Source of the DNA: Acidobacteriota bacterium
GTDB taxonomy: Bacteria > Acidobacteriota > Holophagae > Acanthopleuribacterales > Acanthopleuribacteraceae
DNA: 64,000 nucleotides
NCBI GenBank assembly: GCA_020637335.1
Contig: JACJWC010000011.1
Coordinates: forward strand, 122,871 to 186,870
Direction of reading: 5' to 3'
Positions within the stretch are counted from its first letter, which is position 1. Each line of letters begins with the position of its first letter. The notes beneath the pieces were generated by a model. It saw nothing but the letters and a program-made list of their open reading frames with translations, did not search any database and was not told where the DNA came from. Shown here one piece after another: positions 35,493-44,290 of the stretch. The translations under genes and the position numbers were made by a program.

Positions 35493-36899
35493 TCAGGGTT
35501 TGGCGAGTATGCAATCCCAACTGATCCGTTCACCTTTCGGTACGGTGAGGTCATGGGTCTCAACAGCATAGTTTTTGCGGTCGATGGGTGTGACTTTGAC
35601 CGTGTACGCGCCGGGCGGCACCACAAACTTGACCGGGTTTGTTTTTTCATGGGCGTAGGATCGGGCCTGGGCAATGGCCTTATTCGCACCGCGCGGCAGG
35701 ATTGCAACGATACAATCCACTAAATTCGATTCGAATCGGGTGCGCACCTCGCACAACCCACTATCAAACGAAAAGGATCGTTCCAGGACTTGGCCCGGTT
35801 GGATCTGGATCGATTTTTCTTCAATTAGGGCAGCGCCCTCAATGGTGAGTGATTTAATCTCAAGATCATAAAGACCGGGTGGAACCTCCATTTCAATAGG
35901 CTCAGCATTGCGGTAGGTGCGCCGGGAGGCGATTGTTTTTTTCCCGCCTGGTTCCAAAAGCAAAACGGCGCAATCGGTCGGAGAGCCATTGGTTTCGGTT
36001 TTCACACGCAGCATGCCCGAACTGAAATCGACAACCAACTGATAAGGTTGATCGGTAGAGACCTCAATTCCCTCATATTGACGGGGCGTTGCACCTCTTA
36101 AGCCGATCGGTGTGACTTTGACTTGGTAGGTATCAGGCTCAAGATGCAGGGTTCGCGGATTAGTAGAGGCGCTTGTGTAGGTGCGGGCGCTTGCGATTTG
36201 CTGGCCCTGATTAAAAACCTGAACGGCCACATCCATTAATTCTCCATTGTTGCGCGCCTCGACCTGTAATTGAGCACTGGCCCGGTTGATATCGGCCTGA
36301 TTGGCCAACTCCAGGGCTTGGCCCAATTGCTCTCCATCGGACGCATCAAAGTAGGTGCCGCCTCCCGCCTGGGCGATACATTCCAACGCAGACAAACCTT
36401 GGTCCTGCTTACTTACGTCAAATCCCACGACATGGACGCGAACTTTTCCGGTCCCAAAGGCCTGACGGGTAAGTTCACAAGCATCGCCATCACAGGTCTC
36501 CAATCCATCGCTAATCAAAACCACTGTAGCTGGGTTGCCCGATTCGGCCAATGCGCTAAAACAGGTCTTCAAGGCATTGTGCAAGGGTGTTTTGCCTTTG
36601 GGCTTAATTTTTGCCAGGACCGTTTGAATTTGGTCGATTTGAAGCGGGCCGGCCGGCACAACCATTTCAATGTCGTTGCAATTGGATTCCTCGCGATGCC
36701 CGTAAACGTACAAAGCAAACATTTGCTGTTGCGGAAGCTTGCCCAAACTTTGGATCAAGGCTTCACGGGCCCACTCAATTTTGGCCTTGCCCGACAATTG
36801 GCCCCACATAGAGCCAGACGCATCCAGCACATAGACCAAACTGGACGGCTCACTTTGCATTGCGGTCAACAAAAAAGCCCATTGAACTAAAAACGACAC
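35493..36899 (-). CDS. Exported VWA-domain protein
   Basis: A 468-aa protein. A short signal peptide (SFLVQWAFLLTAM) leads to a VWA domain (about 20-205) with MIDAS D26-x-S28-x-S30 and VVLISDGLETC. Two or three beta-sandwich repeats follow (about 210-465) with a recurring [PG]x[YL][TDQ]VKVTP[IL] element, resembling PEGA-like or surface beta domains. The start is GTG with GGGAGG 5 nt upstream. It lies 62 bp after the hybrid kinase in the minus-strand direction, so they might be co-transcribed. It is probably periplasmic and binds proteins; ligand unknown. Confidence 0.85.
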   Translation of the reverse strand: MSFLVQWAFLLTAMQSEPSSLVYVLDASGSMWGQLSGKAKIEWAREALIQSLGKLPQQQMFALYVYGHREESNCNDIEMVVPAGPLQIDQIQTVLAKIKPKGKTPLHNALKTCFSALAESGNPATVVLISDGLETCDGDACELTRQAFGTGKVRVHVVGFDVSKQDQGLSALECIAQAGGGTYFDASDGEQLGQALELANQADINRASAQLQVEARNNGELMDVAVQVFNQGQQIASARTYTSASTNPRTLHLEPDTYQVKVTPIGLRGATPRQYEGIEVSTDQPYQLVVDFSSGMLRVKTETNGSPTDCAVLLLEPGGKKTIASRRTYRNAEPIEMEVPPGLYDLEIKSLTIEGAALIEEKSIQIQPGQVLERSFSFDSGLCEVRTRFESNLVDCIVAILPRGANKAIAQARSYAHEKTNPVKFVVPPGAYTVKVTPIDRKNYAVETHDLTVPKGERISWDCILAKP

Positions 36900-37018
36900 C
36901 CTGACCTCCCTTTTGTCAAAGCTTAAGCTGATTTCCTTTTTTTATGTGAATCTGCTCAAGCTAATTCTCCATTGTTCCGATATTTTGTCCAAGTTTACAC
37001 AGAATCAAGAGGTTCGTG

Positions 37019-38779
37019 ATGAGCATGCTAAAAAAGTTCGTTGTAGGGATTGCTATCGTTATTTTTTTTGGAGGTGTCGCCAACACCGTGGGCCTCCTCT
37101 CGATCCGTTCGGGAAACCAAGCAATTGCGTCCATGCAGGAACACGACATCCGAATTCTTTTGATTAGTGAAGAAGTGGAAAAATTGGCGCTTCAGCTCAG
37201 GCGCTTTGAAAAAGACACCTTCCTCAACGCAGGAAACCCCGAAAAACAAAGAGATTATTTGGCACGCCATACGGCCCAATACGAAAAAGCCTTGGGCCTG
37301 ATTTTAGAATTGGAAAATTTTGTCAATAACCCAGAACACGGTGCCCTGGAATTCATGGAAACCGTAAAAGCAGTTCGCCAGAATCTGATGGACTACAAAA
37401 AAGGCTTTGATCCCATCGCCAATGACGCCATCGAAACCGCACTCGAACCAGGCCCTGCCAACAAAGCCATGTTACCGGTTAAAGAATCCATCTTTCAATT
37501 CGAAACCCAATTGGATAAGTTGGCATCGGCTATCCGTCAACTGATGCAGGATGATCTGGGTCAAACCCTGAAATCCATGCAGGCCAATCAGCAGAAAATG
37601 ATCCTCTTTTTCTTTTGCGCCCTAGTGGCCGGCATTCTTGTTGCCATCTTTATGGGGCGCAGCCTGCATCGTGGCTTCACATCCATTCAAGACAAATTTC
37701 ATGACATCACCAGTACGCGGGACCTGAGCAAACGTCTGCATTTAGTAAGTCGCGATGAGTTTGGGAGACTCGGCACCACCTTGGACGAATTTCTGGCTTT
37801 TGTCCAAGACTTTATACACGACACCAAAAAGAGCAACTCAACATTGACCCTCTTGGCAAACGGCCTCAACAATCAGAGCAAAAACCTGTCTACCTTTACC
37901 CAAGAAGTCTCCAATCAGAGTAAGACCAGCGCGCATGCAACAACCGAATTGAGTCATTCAATCCAGAATATGGCCGGTGCCATTGAGGAGATGAGTATTA
38001 CCAGCGGTCACGTCTCACAAGCAGGCCAAACCATGCGAACCCAGGTTGAAACCATTCGCGAGCGCTTGCAGTCTCTGGGAAAAGCGATTGAACAAATTCA
38101 ATTGGCGAGCCGCACCACCAACGATGTGTGTGTCAAGGCAGTCACCATGTCGCATGAATCCAAAAGTATTCTGGACAATTTGGCCCATGCCGGTCACGAA
38201 ATCGGCAAAGTAACGGAAGTCATTAAGAACATCGCTGAGCAAACGAACCTATTAGCCTTAAATGCCAACATTGAAGCCGCTTCGGCTGGGGAAGCGGGCA
38301 AAGGTTTCGCCGTTGTTGCGACGGAAATCAAGACATTGGCCAACCAGAGCGCCAGCGCAGCGGACGATATTTACAAACGGGTGGAACGGGTTCAGAGTCT
38401 GACCCAGGAGACCGAACAGGTCATGATCGAATTCACCAACGTGCTTGAGGATGTTCAAAACTCGATTCAACGCATCAGTTCACAAGTCGAGAGCCACCAT
38501 CGCCAAAGCAACGAAGTCAAATCAGCAGTCGAAAATGCGCATCGTTCCGCCGATGACGTCGCGACAGCTGTGGCGGAAATGTCCAAAGCCATCAACCAAA
38601 TCAGCGGTGGTGCCGGCCAGATGGCCAACAATTCAGAGCAGGTTTTTGCTGCCCAACGGTCGGTTGACAATGCGATTGCTTCTGCCAACCAGCAACTGTC
38701 CGAGTTGGGCGGTGAAGTCGATCAGATGTTTGCCCTATCCAAACGCTTGGAGGCCTCCCTGGCCCAGTTTGTCTCTTAA
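37019..38779 (+). CDS. Methyl-accepting chemotaxis protein
   Basis: A 586-aa chemoreceptor. TM1 (about 6-28), a helical periplasmic sensor domain (about 29-190) and TM2 (about 195-217) are followed by a HAMP domain and a long coiled-coil signalling domain. The hairpin tip has EAASAGEAGKGFAVVA, differing slightly from the usual EAARAGE. The ATG at 37019 has AGAGG 6 nt upstream; a GTG directly before it is less likely. The stop overlaps the end of the convergent SnoaL-like gene by 4 bp. No che genes are nearby, so it signals to an array encoded elsewhere. The ligand is unknown. Confidence 0.94.
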   Translation: MSMLKKFVVGIAIVIFFGGVANTVGLLSIRSGNQAIASMQEHDIRILLISEEVEKLALQLRRFEKDTFLNAGNPEKQRDYLARHTAQYEKALGLILELENFVNNPEHGALEFMETVKAVRQNLMDYKKGFDPIANDAIETALEPGPANKAMLPVKESIFQFETQLDKLASAIRQLMQDDLGQTLKSMQANQQKMILFFFCALVAGILVAIFMGRSLHRGFTSIQDKFHDITSTRDLSKRLHLVSRDEFGRLGTTLDEFLAFVQDFIHDTKKSNSTLTLLANGLNNQSKNLSTFTQEVSNQSKTSAHATTELSHSIQNMAGAIEEMSITSGHVSQAGQTMRTQVETIRERLQSLGKAIEQIQLASRTTNDVCVKAVTMSHESKSILDNLAHAGHEIGKVTEVIKNIAEQTNLLALNANIEAASAGEAGKGFAVVATEIKTLANQSASAADDIYKRVERVQSLTQETEQVMIEFTNVLEDVQNSIQRISSQVESHHRQSNEVKSAVENAHRSADDVATAVAEMSKAINQISGGAGQMANNSEQVFAAQRSVDNAIASANQQLSELGGEVDQMFALSKRLEASLAQFVS

Positions 38780-39174
38780 GGCTGAAGCGCCAACCAATGG
38801 GCGTGGGTATCACATAAGTGTTTAAATCCGCTCACCTTACCTTCTTGATTAAACGTCCATAGGTGGGCTTCCAGTTCCGAAAAAGATTTGCCTGTGGCAT
38901 GCACTTTCAATGTGACCTGGATGGTCGCTATCACCTGATTCCCTCCGGCCAAAAAGTTTTGTGGCTCAAATCGGGACAATGTAAACTGGCTCATCGAAGC
39001 AAAAAAATTCTGGACGTGGGCAATGCCCACCCCAGGCTTAAACCAGGGGATGTTGTGATCATTCCCGTCGTGTTCCCACTGAACATCCTCGCTCAAATAG
39101 GCCAGAATTTTGGGAATATCACCTACACCAAAGGCCTGATAAAGAGATTGAACGGTTTGCACATGTTGGCTCAT
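38776..39174 (-). CDS. SnoaL-like/NTF2-fold protein
   Basis: A 132-aa protein with the cone-shaped alpha+beta fold pattern of the SnoaL/NTF2 superfamily. The N-terminal helix VQSLYQAFGVGDIPKILAYLSEDVQW is the standard start, and HAHW closes it. Proteins of this type may be isomerases, hydratases or ligand-binding. TAGGAG lies upstream of the ATG at good spacing. It appears to be a single gene. Confidence 0.85.
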   Translation of the reverse strand: MSQHVQTVQSLYQAFGVGDIPKILAYLSEDVQWEHDGNDHNIPWFKPGVGIAHVQNFFASMSQFTLSRFEPQNFLAGGNQVIATIQVTLKVHATGKSFSELEAHLWTFNQEGKVSGFKHLCDTHAHWLALQP

Positions 39175-39370
39175 GGTTTGAACTCCTATAGAAATTGAAT
39201 GGCCTTAAAGATACGCAGCAACCCTCGGGATTGGATTCAATCAAGAGGATATGCCAACGCAATCCAATCGAACCCCAACACACGACTGACTTGCCCGCAA
39301 CCCATTCCTGATCTTTTCCCAACAGCAAATCGAGACAATCAGCCAACGGTTGTTGCGGGAGGGGCCAACT

Positions 39371-40120
39371 GTGCAAGCCACAATGCTATCGCCACTGCAT
39401 ACATCGCTCACCTGGCGTGGGATCTGGTCTCGCGAGCTGGTTGACCTATCCCTGCCTGTAGACCGTTGGGTCTGTAAGAGTTTGTGCTGGTTGGCCAAGA
39501 ACTGGATTGTCGAAATCGAAGGCAATTTAGATGCCTTGCAGAACGATCCCCAAATCCTGGTCATGAACCACAGCAATCGTTTGGAAACGCTTCTGCTCCC
39601 CGCCGTATTTTGCTTTTTGCGGCATGGCCGAAGGGTTCATTTTATGGCCGATTGGCATTTATCGCTGGTGCCCTTGTTACGCGGGATACTCATGCGCAAT
39701 GGCGCAATTGTGGTCAGTTCCAAACCCCATCGCATTCAATGGCTCAATCGCTTTCGGCCCCAGGGCTCAGCCTACAAGGTAGCGCAGGATCGCTTGCAAA
39801 ATGGCCGTTCAGTTGCCTTGTTTCCCGAGGGCAAAATGAACCGTAACCCCCACCAATTACTTAAAGGTCGACAAGGTGCCGCATTTCTGGCCTGTCAAAC
39901 CGGTTGTCCCATCTTGCCAATTGGGATCCAGTTCCCGGGTATTCATGCGGGTCCAATTGGCGATTTTAATCGCATGCGCCTGCATATTGGCCCAAGTTTG
40001 CCAGCGCCACAGGACCCCACTCAGCTCAATTCCCATCATCAGGCCATCATGACCCGGATCTCTGAACTATCTGGAAAATCGTGGCATCCCAACTCCCAAG
40101 GAGGCGTTCATGCAGGTTGA
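39371..40120 (+). CDS. PlsC-like 1-acylglycerol-phosphate acyltransferase family protein
   Basis: A 249-aa membrane-associated acyltransferase. The catalytic box reads NHSNRLE, an H-x4-E form of the usual H-x4-D, and the second box is LFPEGKM, close to FPEGT. The family transfers acyl chains to lysolipid hydroxyls. The GTG is chosen because GGGAGG lies 8 nt upstream; an in-frame ATG four codons on is the alternative. The stop overlaps the next gene, a GNAT-fold protein, by 11 bp, so the two are translationally coupled. The acceptor need not be glycerol phosphate: aminolipid pathways such as OlsA/OlsB also pair a PlsC-type enzyme with a GNAT-type one. The Glu in the catalytic box is unusual. 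Confidence 0.85.
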   Translation: MQATMLSPLHTSLTWRGIWSRELVDLSLPVDRWVCKSLCWLAKNWIVEIEGNLDALQNDPQILVMNHSNRLETLLLPAVFCFLRHGRRVHFMADWHLSLVPLLRGILMRNGAIVVSSKPHRIQWLNRFRPQGSAYKVAQDRLQNGRSVALFPEGKMNRNPHQLLKGRQGAAFLACQTGCPILPIGIQFPGIHAGPIGDFNRMRLHIGPSLPAPQDPTQLNSHHQAIMTRISELSGKSWHPNSQGGVHAG

Positions 40121-40787
40121 TTACACCGTTCACAAAGCCCAAACCGCCCAGGATCGCACCCAGATTCTGTCGGTACTCGCGACTGTTTATCAGGAGGAAA
40201 AGGGCTGGATTCCCGATTTAGAACCGCTTTTCCCTTTAGCCGATTTGCACGGCAACCAGTGCGCCTGGTTCATCGTCCAACTGGCAGACCAAGCCGTTGG
40301 TGCAGTGCGTGTCCTTTACGAGTTACCGCTGGCGCTTTACCGCACCTACAAACTGGAGCCGATTGATCCTCAATTCGATTTGGCCAACTTTGTCGTCAGC
40401 AACCCTGTGGCAGAGATTGGTCGATTTGCGGTTCTGGCTGAACACCGCAACAAATTTGTAGCCGCCGCCCTGCTCATGAAAGCAGCAGTGGCCGATACCC
40501 TGGATCGCGGTTACACCCATTACATCACCGATGTCTTTGAAAATGAGCCGACTTCCCCACTGCAATTTCATACCCGGGTTCTCGGTTTCGAGCCGGTCGC
40601 CACGCATCAAATCGGCGAATTTAAGTGCAGTAACCGTCGGATCACGCTGGTGCTGGACCTGCAAAAGAGCCTGCGACGCCTTTCCAGCAAAGGCAGTTGG
40701 ATTTTCCGCTTCATCTGTGGTGATTGGAGTTCCGATCGTTTACACCGCTACCTCAATCCTGTTCCGGCTATGAACCGGATTGCCTAA
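40110..40787 (+). CDS. GNAT-fold N-acyltransferase-like protein (FeeM/exosortase-acyltransferase type)
   Basis: A 225-aa protein. The middle has EIGRFAVLAEHRNKFVAAALLMKAAVA, matching the E-[IL]-[SG]-R-[FL]-AV...R pattern of FeeM-type N-acyl-amino-acid synthases and the exosortase-associated acyltransferase family, which are related to acyl-homoserine lactone synthases. VGAVRVLYE forms the preceding strand. Such enzymes use acyl carriers to acylate an amine. It is coupled to a PlsC-like gene by an 11-bp overlap, and a terminator follows at 40853. The pair could make an N,O-diacylated aminolipid. A plain GNAT acetyltransferase is the alternative. Confidence 0.7.
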   Translation: MQVDYTVHKAQTAQDRTQILSVLATVYQEEKGWIPDLEPLFPLADLHGNQCAWFIVQLADQAVGAVRVLYELPLALYRTYKLEPIDPQFDLANFVVSNPVAEIGRFAVLAEHRNKFVAAALLMKAAVADTLDRGYTHYITDVFENEPTSPLQFHTRVLGFEPVATHQIGEFKCSNRRITLVLDLQKSLRRLSSKGSWIFRFICGDWSSDRLHRYLNPVPAMNRIA

Positions 40788-40852
40788 TTTCCCGCCTGCC
40801 TTCATGCTGCCCGCCGAAACCTAACCAACCTCAGACTTTAGCCCACCTTTCC

Positions 40853-40884
40853 AACCCATCCTTAGCCTCAAGGGTGGGTTTTTT
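40853..40884 (+). terminator. Rho-independent terminator
   Basis: AACCCATCC (40853-40861) pairs with GGGTGGGTT (40872-40880) with one T-G wobble. The 10-nt loop is TTAGCCTCAA, and six T follow (40879-40884). It lies 65 bp after the acyltransferase pair. Confidence 0.88.
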
Positions 40885-40961
40885 CTGTTATCGATACATT
40901 CAACGCCGTTTCAGTCGGTATTCGCGAATAGAATAGGAAGATTGTTAGCCAAGGAGCCGTT

Positions 40962-42605
40962 ATGATCAGATTTGTGCTTCTGATTTGGGTCAGTGTGTGG
41001 GCTTGGTCCCAAGAGCAAAACCAAACACCTACCGTCGATGAAACCAGTATTTCTCAGGCTGAGAAGTTATTGGACTTGCAATTTGACCGATCTGAACGCG
41101 AACTGATGCGCAACTCAGTCGATGAGAACCGCTTGGCTTACGAACAGCTGCACAAACAATCGGTGAACAATGCCGAGATCCCCGCATTTTTGTTTAATCC
41201 CGGTTACCTGGCGCAAGTCCCTCTACCCACAGGTTCACCCCAATTTCCAGCCGTCAAGCCGCTCAAACGACCGGCGGACCTTGAGGAAATTGTATTTTGG
41301 CCCCTGCGCGATCTGGCCGAACTGATTCGAACCCGTCAGATCACCTGCCTGGAGCTAACCCAATTCTATTTGGAACGCCTCAAAAAATACGGCCCTCAAC
41401 TGGAATGCGTTATTAGCTTGACCGAAGATCGCGCCCTTGCCCAGGCGCGTTTAGCGGATCAACAAATCCAACAGGGTACTTACAAAGGTCCGTTACACGG
41501 AATCCCATACGGGGCCAAAGACTTATTGGCTGTTCGTGGCTACCGCACGACCTGGGGCGCCAAGCCCTTCTCCGACCAAGTTCTGGATCAGGATGCCGAG
41601 GTCATAAGAAAATTAGACGACGCCGGTGCGATCCTGATTGGCAAATTAACCCTCGGCGCATTGGCCTGGGGCGATGTGTGGTTCGGCGGTCAAACCCGCA
41701 ACCCCTGGAACCGCGCGCAGGGTTCCAGTGGCAGTTCGGCGGGTTCGGCGAGTGCTACAGCAGCTGGCCTGGTTCCTTTTGCAATCGGCAGTGAAACATG
41801 GGGTTCTATCGTTTCGCCGGCGACCCGATGCCAAGTCACGGGCCTGCGTCCCAGCTTCGGCCGGGTGAGTCGATCTGGGGCCATGGCCCTGAGTTGGACA
41901 ATGGATAAGTTGGGGCCCTTAACCCGTGATGCTTGGGATGCAGCTCTCGTTTTTGAGGCGATCCGTGGGGCCGACCCTGCTGATCCCTACTCCGTCGGTG
42001 GCGGCTTCCCCTTCCACTTCAAAAAACCGAAATCGCTGCGCATTGGCTACATCGCAGACCATTTTCAAGACGCCGATGACCAGAACCTCGCGCTCGAACG
42101 CACCGCGCTGGAGCGGTTCAAAGCGGCAGGTTACCAGACCGTTGCCCTACATGAACCCGATCTTCCCACCGAGTCTTTATCCTTCATTCTCAGTGCAGAA
42201 GCAGCCGCCGCTTTCGACGAGTTGACCCGCAGCAATCAGGATGCGGAAATGGTGCGCCAAGTGGAACAAGCCTGGCCCAATGTATTTCGCGCCTCGCGTC
42301 TCATTCCTGCTGTTGAGTATATTCAAGCCAATCGCTTACGCGTTCGACTGGTTCGCGCCATTGAGGATTGGTTCGCCAAGGTGGATGTTGTGATTTGCCC
42401 CAGCTTTGCCGGGAACCAGCTATTGGCTACCAATTTATCCGGACACCCTTGTGTCGTCGTGCCTTTGGGCATCGACGAGGCCAAGAATGGCCACAGCCTG
42501 AGTTTCATTAGCGGGTTGTACCGCGAAGATACTGCTTTGGCTGCAGCCATTTGGTTCCAACAGAACAGCCAGAACCATCTTGCCCATCCACAGGACTATC
42601 CCTGA
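40962..42605 (+). CDS. Exported amidase-signature family hydrolase
   Basis: A 547-aa amidase-signature enzyme with a signal peptide (FVLLIWVSVWAWSQ). The Ser-cisSer-Lys triad is intact: K186 in YGAKDLL, cis-Ser S258 in GSSGSSAGSA and the nucleophile S282 in SETWGSIVSP. The usual GGS before the nucleophile reads WGS, which suggests an altered substrate pocket. An extra N-terminal region (about 20-105) precedes the catalytic part. Export suggests it acts on envelope or external amides. AAGGAG lies 8 nt before the ATG. Its stop abuts the end of the convergent beta-propeller gene. Confidence 0.92.
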   Translation: MIRFVLLIWVSVWAWSQEQNQTPTVDETSISQAEKLLDLQFDRSERELMRNSVDENRLAYEQLHKQSVNNAEIPAFLFNPGYLAQVPLPTGSPQFPAVKPLKRPADLEEIVFWPLRDLAELIRTRQITCLELTQFYLERLKKYGPQLECVISLTEDRALAQARLADQQIQQGTYKGPLHGIPYGAKDLLAVRGYRTTWGAKPFSDQVLDQDAEVIRKLDDAGAILIGKLTLGALAWGDVWFGGQTRNPWNRAQGSSGSSAGSASATAAGLVPFAIGSETWGSIVSPATRCQVTGLRPSFGRVSRSGAMALSWTMDKLGPLTRDAWDAALVFEAIRGADPADPYSVGGGFPFHFKKPKSLRIGYIADHFQDADDQNLALERTALERFKAAGYQTVALHEPDLPTESLSFILSAEAAAAFDELTRSNQDAEMVRQVEQAWPNVFRASRLIPAVEYIQANRLRVRLVRAIEDWFAKVDVVICPSFAGNQLLATNLSGHPCVVVPLGIDEAKNGHSLSFISGLYREDTALAAAIWFQQNSQNHLAHPQDYP

Positions 42606-43700
42606 TTAATCGCCAATGCTGATGTTGATCATGCGACCAGGGCCATCGTAATGAATCGGCGAGGCCTCTACAAATTTGGCTGTTTTTGCATGCGGTACAC
42701 TGGCCAGACCCGCCACTTCTTCTTTTTCATCCCACATAAATACCAAGTCCTGATCGCCAATTCGACCAAACCAGCGGGTGACCAGTTCTCTTGAATAGCC
42801 CGGTTCCACGGCTTTGCCTTGGGCATCAAAATACAGAAATTTGCGATCCAGTTCGGGGCGGCCAGTCCACAACTCCACAGCCAATAGTCCATCCGGTAAA
42901 AAAGTTACTTCCCGAACCGCAGGAAACGTATCTGGATATTTGGGTTCCATCATATCGGCCATGCGTTTATTGCGTTCTTTTACGCCAGCAAATTGTTCGT
43001 CACCCCAATCGGAATTGAAGGGAACTGCCGGCACATCTGCCTTTAAATCGCTCAATGGTTTTGCTTCAGGAAAGCTGTAAAGAGCGACCTGAAATGAATG
43101 ACCACTGGAAATGGCAACGCGGGTGCCATCGGGACTTACCGTCCAACGGACCCGGTCCATCGCCGGGTTATAGGGAATCTTCGGAATGGACCCACTGCCA
43201 TCCTCCAGGATCATCATTCCCGCAGCCATTTTTTCCCGCGGCCAGGAAACAATTGTTTTGGGATTGGCGAATGAATCGTCACTAAATTGAAATTCAATGG
43301 GTTTTTCAGGGTCCAAGGAGAATACCCAATCGCCAAATGCCCAACCCCCTTGAACGCGGATATAGTCTGCTTCACGGCCCGGCAAATTCAAACGGCTCAC
43401 AAAGGTGCCGTCTAAATCGAATTTGTGGATTACACCCATTTGCGGGTCAATCACGTAAAGATATTGGGCGTCGCCAAATAGGGAGAGGGGCACCATCATT
43501 TCACCCGGCCCTTGGCCTTTGCCCCCAAAAGCTTTAATTTTCTGGCCATTTTTATCGAAAACCAAAATCTGACATTGATCGGCTTGAATCGCGTAAATGC
43601 GCTCACCCACCACCGTCACTTCTTGACGGGTCAGAGGCCGAAACACCTCTGTTTCATAATTTTTCCATTCAGCAAGGACACAAAAAAAGACAAGTAACAT
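42606..43700 (-). CDS. Secreted six-bladed beta-propeller (NHL-like) protein
   Basis: A 364-aa protein with a short hydrophobic start (LLVFFCVLA), probably a signal peptide. Repeated strands follow with NHL-type motifs, such as ILVFDKNGQKIKAFGGKGQGPGEM and LYVIDPQMGVIHKFDLDGTFV. The GxGxGPGE segment is typical of the 6-bladed propeller family common in gut and marine bacteria. Propellers of this kind usually bind proteins or peptides. GGAGG is 5 nt upstream of the ATG. It is convergent with the amidase gene with no spacing. Function unknown. Confidence 0.8.
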   Translation of the reverse strand: MLLVFFCVLAEWKNYETEVFRPLTRQEVTVVGERIYAIQADQCQILVFDKNGQKIKAFGGKGQGPGEMMVPLSLFGDAQYLYVIDPQMGVIHKFDLDGTFVSRLNLPGREADYIRVQGGWAFGDWVFSLDPEKPIEFQFSDDSFANPKTIVSWPREKMAAGMMILEDGSGSIPKIPYNPAMDRVRWTVSPDGTRVAISSGHSFQVALYSFPEAKPLSDLKADVPAVPFNSDWGDEQFAGVKERNKRMADMMEPKYPDTFPAVREVTFLPDGLLAVELWTGRPELDRKFLYFDAQGKAVEPGYSRELVTRWFGRIGDQDLVFMWDEKEEVAGLASVPHAKTAKFVEASPIHYDGPGRMINISIGD

Positions 43701-43845
43701 AAGTACCTCCGAACCGCTTGAGGAGCAAAGCCAGTGCCAGTAATTTTGGCCAAATTAACCCCTCAAACCTCCTCATATGGGGAAATAGAGCTTTGAATCA
43801 GGAAAGTTAGCGGGTCCGATTCGTTGAATAACTTGAGGGAGAACA

Positions 43846-44184
43846 TTAATCCAGAAACAAGGCCACCCAATCGGCACCGTGGACAGGCGAATCCTTTTGC
43901 AACTCCAACCCGACCAAAAACAACTCCTTACCCATTTGACGTACATGTGCCACCGAACAAACGACATTGACGACTTTGGCGCATTGAGGTGATTCCACCA
44001 TTAGCTCAATTTGGGCACCCATTTTTAGGGATTCGCTCATCTCACACAGCAAACCGCCTTCACTCACATCGCAAACAACCAGGGGCACAGAATTTTGCGG
44101 ATCCTGCCACCAGACCAATGATTGGGTCGCAAAACGCGTGTGTCGACGCCCTAACAGGGAGGACGGAATAAAAGATTCGCCCAT
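43846..44184 (-). CDS. PilZ-domain protein
   Basis: A 112-aa single-domain protein with both c-di-GMP contacts of PilZ: RRHTR (R-x3-R) near residue 13 and DVSEGG (D/N-x-S-x2-G). It can therefore bind cyclic di-GMP. The ATG is chosen because AGGGGAG lies 5 nt upstream; an ATG five codons earlier overlaps that site. It is divergent from the GAF-HD-GYP gene, which encodes a probable c-di-GMP phosphodiesterase, so the two may work in the same circuit. Confidence 0.88.
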   Translation of the reverse strand: MGESFIPSSLLGRRHTRFATQSLVWWQDPQNSVPLVVCDVSEGGLLCEMSESLKMGAQIELMVESPQCAKVVNVVCSVAHVRQMGKELFLVGLELQKDSPVHGADWVALFLD

Positions 44185-44290
44185 GCTGTCTCCCCTCATG
44201 GTAGTAATCTTAAGCTTATCGGCAGGTCAAAGAAAATCTTCAAGCTTGTCCACTCTTCTTCCGTTGTTAGCATTAGAATGGAATAGCGCC

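Noticed and set aside
44183..44290. N-terminal extension of the HD-GYP gene
   Set aside because: It would start within the leader of the divergent PilZ gene, and its sequence does not look like part of a domain.
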